64,000 nt of DNA, taken from positions 1 to 64,000 of the forward strand of contig JANYBV010000028.1 in assembly GCA_025360605.1 (NCBI GenBank), in the 5' to 3' direction. Under the pieces are notes generated by a model. The model was not told the DNA's origin. It saw only the letters and a program-made list of their open reading frames with translations, and searched no databases. The stretch is from Alphaproteobacteria bacterium. Lineage in GTDB: Bacteria; Pseudomonadota; Alphaproteobacteria; Rickettsiales; SXRF01. Numbering within the stretch: position 1 is the stretch's first letter; the number at the start of each line of letters is the position of its first letter. A program made the translations under genes and the position numbers. Below are positions 62,365 to 64,000 of this stretch, one piece after another.

Positions 62365-63389
62365 AATGATTTCTTTAAGTTAGGATCTTTTTCTACAATG
62401 TTATTAATAAGGGCGACGCAGCCCAGCAATTTATCCTCATCACCTAAAATTACTTTTTGGTTGATGAAAGCCTTGATCAGTCCGCCTTCTTTCTTGCGTA
62501 GCGTGACTTCCCCTTCAAAATTTTCAGGTGAAATAGTGCCCGGATCGGAGCTGCCCTGATGCACGATGTCCTTGAGCGTCAGGTTGGTGGTGATAATTTC
62601 GGATTCGCGGTATCCAAGCCATTGTTCGGTCAGGCGGTTGGCATAAATGATCATGCCGGTCGGGTCGGTCATGTACACACCTGTGTTCATGCGGTCCATG
62701 ATGTAGGCAAACAGGGTGATGCTCGATTTGGTGAGGAGCGGGTTGCCGGTATTCTGGACTTTTGGTTCTGCCGGAGCGCCTTCACGGGAACGCTGCTCGA
62801 CAAACTCACGGGCACGCAGCAAAATAAAGCCAGAAGGGCGAATAATTGGCTCCAGCGACATGACTATTTTGACGGTTTGGTTATCGCTGGTGCGGATGTC
62901 AAAGATAATCTTATCGTAGACACCACGATCAAGCGCCGAGAAGATTTTTTCCTTGTCAATGGTAGCTACTTTGCCGTGCTTAAGCATGCCAGCGATTGAT
63001 ATCATCCTCTCCCTGACCAGTTCAGGGAACATCTTCTGGAAGCCGTTGTCCATATACACGATGCTGCCTTCACGTTTGATAATCAGGCAGAATTTGTTGT
63101 TAAAACCCAGTGCCGAGGCAAATAATGCGTTTTGAAATTCGGTGGCCAGAATCAGATCGCGCGAACGGGTGATTTCGACAATCACATACCATCCCGCCAG
63201 CGACAGCATGAGGCACATCCAGAAAATGAGCATCATCTTGTCGAGGATAAACACTGGCAGCGAAACGCTTAGCGCCAGCGCAAAGACAAAGATAAGCATT
63301 AATTCGAACACCGTCGGTTTGCGGTCACGCGGCATGAAATCCGAGGGGGCATCCTTTCTTGAAATAAAGTCGGTGTAACGAATGGCCAT
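62358..63389 (-). CDS. Membrane/PAS sensor half upstream of the CckA-type kinase
   Basis: The 343-residue protein has two membrane helices (about 28-50 and 51-72), a first PAS-like domain (about 95-200) and a second PAS domain (about 215-335, MDRMNTGVYMTDPTGMIIYANR). It then stops, with no kinase domain. In most alphaproteobacteria CckA carries two membrane helices, PAS domains, kinase and receiver in one chain, so this is probably the sensor part of a split CckA, coupled by the 7-base overlap. It could also reflect a frameshift. It lies beside flhB, the usual cckA location. Confidence 0.75.
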   Translation of the reverse strand: MAIRYTDFISRKDAPSDFMPRDRKPTVFELMLIFVFALALSVSLPVFILDKMMLIFWMCLMLSLAGWYVIVEITRSRDLILATEFQNALFASALGFNNKFCLIIKREGSIVYMDNGFQKMFPELVRERMISIAGMLKHGKVATIDKEKIFSALDRGVYDKIIFDIRTSDNQTVKIVMSLEPIIRPSGFILLRAREFVEQRSREGAPAEPKVQNTGNPLLTKSSITLFAYIMDRMNTGVYMTDPTGMIIYANRLTEQWLGYRESEIITTNLTLKDIVHQGSSDPGTISPENFEGEVTLRKKEGGLIKAFINQKVILGDEDKLLGCVALINNIVEKDPNLKKSLW

Positions 63390-63502
63390 GGATTACAATG
63401 CAAAAAAGTTAAGTCCGCAAAAGACTGTATGACAAGACTTTAGGAATTTATACTAAAATAACAACAGGTTTTTTTGTTTTTTATAAATGGGCATACGCAA
63501 GC

Positions 63503-64000
63503 TTATACCCTGCGTCCTTTAAGCTGATAGACATAGGAGATGACTTTTGCCACGGCCTCATAGTGTTTGGCCGGAATTTCTTTGTCGATGTCAGTAGAGT
63601 CAAACAAGGCACGCGCCAGCGGCGGATTTTCAACAATCGGGATATTATTTTCGCCGGCAATTTCACGGATTTTAAGGGCGATCAGGTCTTTACCCTTAGC
63701 AAGTACCAGCGGCGCTTTCATTGCTTTAGAGTCATATTGCAGCGCTACGGCAAAGTGGGTCGGGTTGGTGATGACTACGTCGGCTTTGGGGACGTTAGAC
63801 ATCATACGGTTTCGTGCCCGCTCCATGCGGAGTTTACGCAAGCGCTGCTTGACCACCGGATCGCCTTCCGATTGCTTGTATTCGTCACGCACCTCTTGCT
63901 TGGTCATGCGTAAAGACTTGGTGAACTGGAAGCGTTGGTACAACAAATCAAACAGTGCGATAAAAAACATGATCAGCGCGGCGGCAATTGTCATCCGCTT
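63503..64000 (-). CDS. flhB: Flagellar type III export protein FlhB, C-terminal part
   Basis: FlhB is the substrate-specificity switch of the flagellar export gate. The visible 165 residues include the last membrane helix (IAAALIMFFIALFDLLYQRF), the cytoplasmic linker (SLRMTKQEVRDEYKQSEGD), the autocleavage motif Asn-Pro-Thr-His in VVITNPTHFAVALQYD, and the conserved tail (VENPPLARALF). The gene continues past the right edge; its N-terminal membrane domain is not in the window. The stop is at 63503. It indicates a flagellated cell and precedes the CckA-type genes. Confidence 0.95.
   Translation of the reverse strand, partial: KRMTIAAALIMFFIALFDLLYQRFQFTKSLRMTKQEVRDEYKQSEGDPVVKQRLRKLRMERARNRMMSNVPKADVVITNPTHFAVALQYDSKAMKAPLVLAKGKDLIALKIREIAGENNIPIVENPPLARALFDSTDIDKEIPAKHYEAVAKVISYVYQLKGRRV

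Overview
This window reads as a chromosomal segment of a motile, aerobic alphaproteobacterium of moderate GC content. The evidence is the gene order and family types. The F0 operon is split off as atpI-atpB-atpE-b'-b. The cell-wall and translation block runs rne - amidase - PBP1a - prfB. hisZ sits next to purA, and flhB next to a CckA-type kinase. The NADP isocitrate dehydrogenase is the long alphaproteobacterial/rickettsial type, and the uracil-DNA glycosylase has the cluster-less signature remembered from Rickettsia-like bacteria. Genus and species cannot be named from the sequence alone; a deep-branching lineage (Rickettsiales/Holosporales/Micavibrio-like or Rhodospirillales-like) is an inference.

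Layout. 1-342: right end of an IS3-family element that has cut off an exported-protein gene. 423-6630 (minus strand): slt, rnhB, a DciA-like gene, a 104-bp palindromic element, a DsbA-like gene and then the F0 ATP synthase operon. 6962-14579: mixed housekeeping genes (uracil-DNA glycosylase, ETF:ubiquinone oxidoreductase, sulfotransferase, TPR protein, ispE). 14618-19835 (minus): DsbA-family protein, M48 metalloprotease and RNase E/G with a long predicted leader. 20345-29450 (mostly plus): membrane protein, cell-wall amidase, PBP1a, a very small basic-protein gene with a structured leader, prfB with its programmed +1 frameshift, two small unknown genes and mnmA. 29456-42989 (minus): one long chemotaxis and partner-switching cluster. 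43194-45815: a pseudokinase gene and a small membrane-protein gene. 45984-54583: purA, hisZ, a SemiSWEET, phosphatidylethanolamine synthesis (pssA, psd), a polytopic membrane protein and icd. 54686-64000: alaS, two related periplasmic proteins, a YciI-like protein, recA, a ceramidase-family protein, a CckA-type kinase in two overlapping frames, and the C-terminal part of flhB.

How the genes work together. The chemotaxis cluster contains a complete core (cheY, cheA, cheW, cheR, cheD, cheB), one large transmembrane receptor whose last five residues look like a CheR/CheB docking tail, and a soluble receptor-like protein. It also carries a STAS / ATPase / PP2C-phosphatase partner-switch trio, which suggests chemotactic input tied to a phosphatase-driven switch. 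Two oddities sit inside it. One is a STAS gene directly before cheY that is interrupted by an in-frame TAG. The other is an exported alpha-carbonic-anhydrase-like protein that has lost a zinc histidine. The flagellar (flhB) and CckA genes at the right edge fit a cell whose motility and cell cycle are coupled.

The most unusual signals are: the 68-codon basic-protein gene between mrcA and prfB, with extreme G/C-ending codons, a near-consensus promoter, alternative leader hairpins and a strong terminator; a two-hairpin repeat found immediately after the stop codons of recA and cckA; the palindromic element just after the dciA-like stop; the TAG-interrupted STAS gene; the pseudokinase/membrane pair; and the two-frame CckA. 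No tRNA, rRNA or CRISPR array was recognised.
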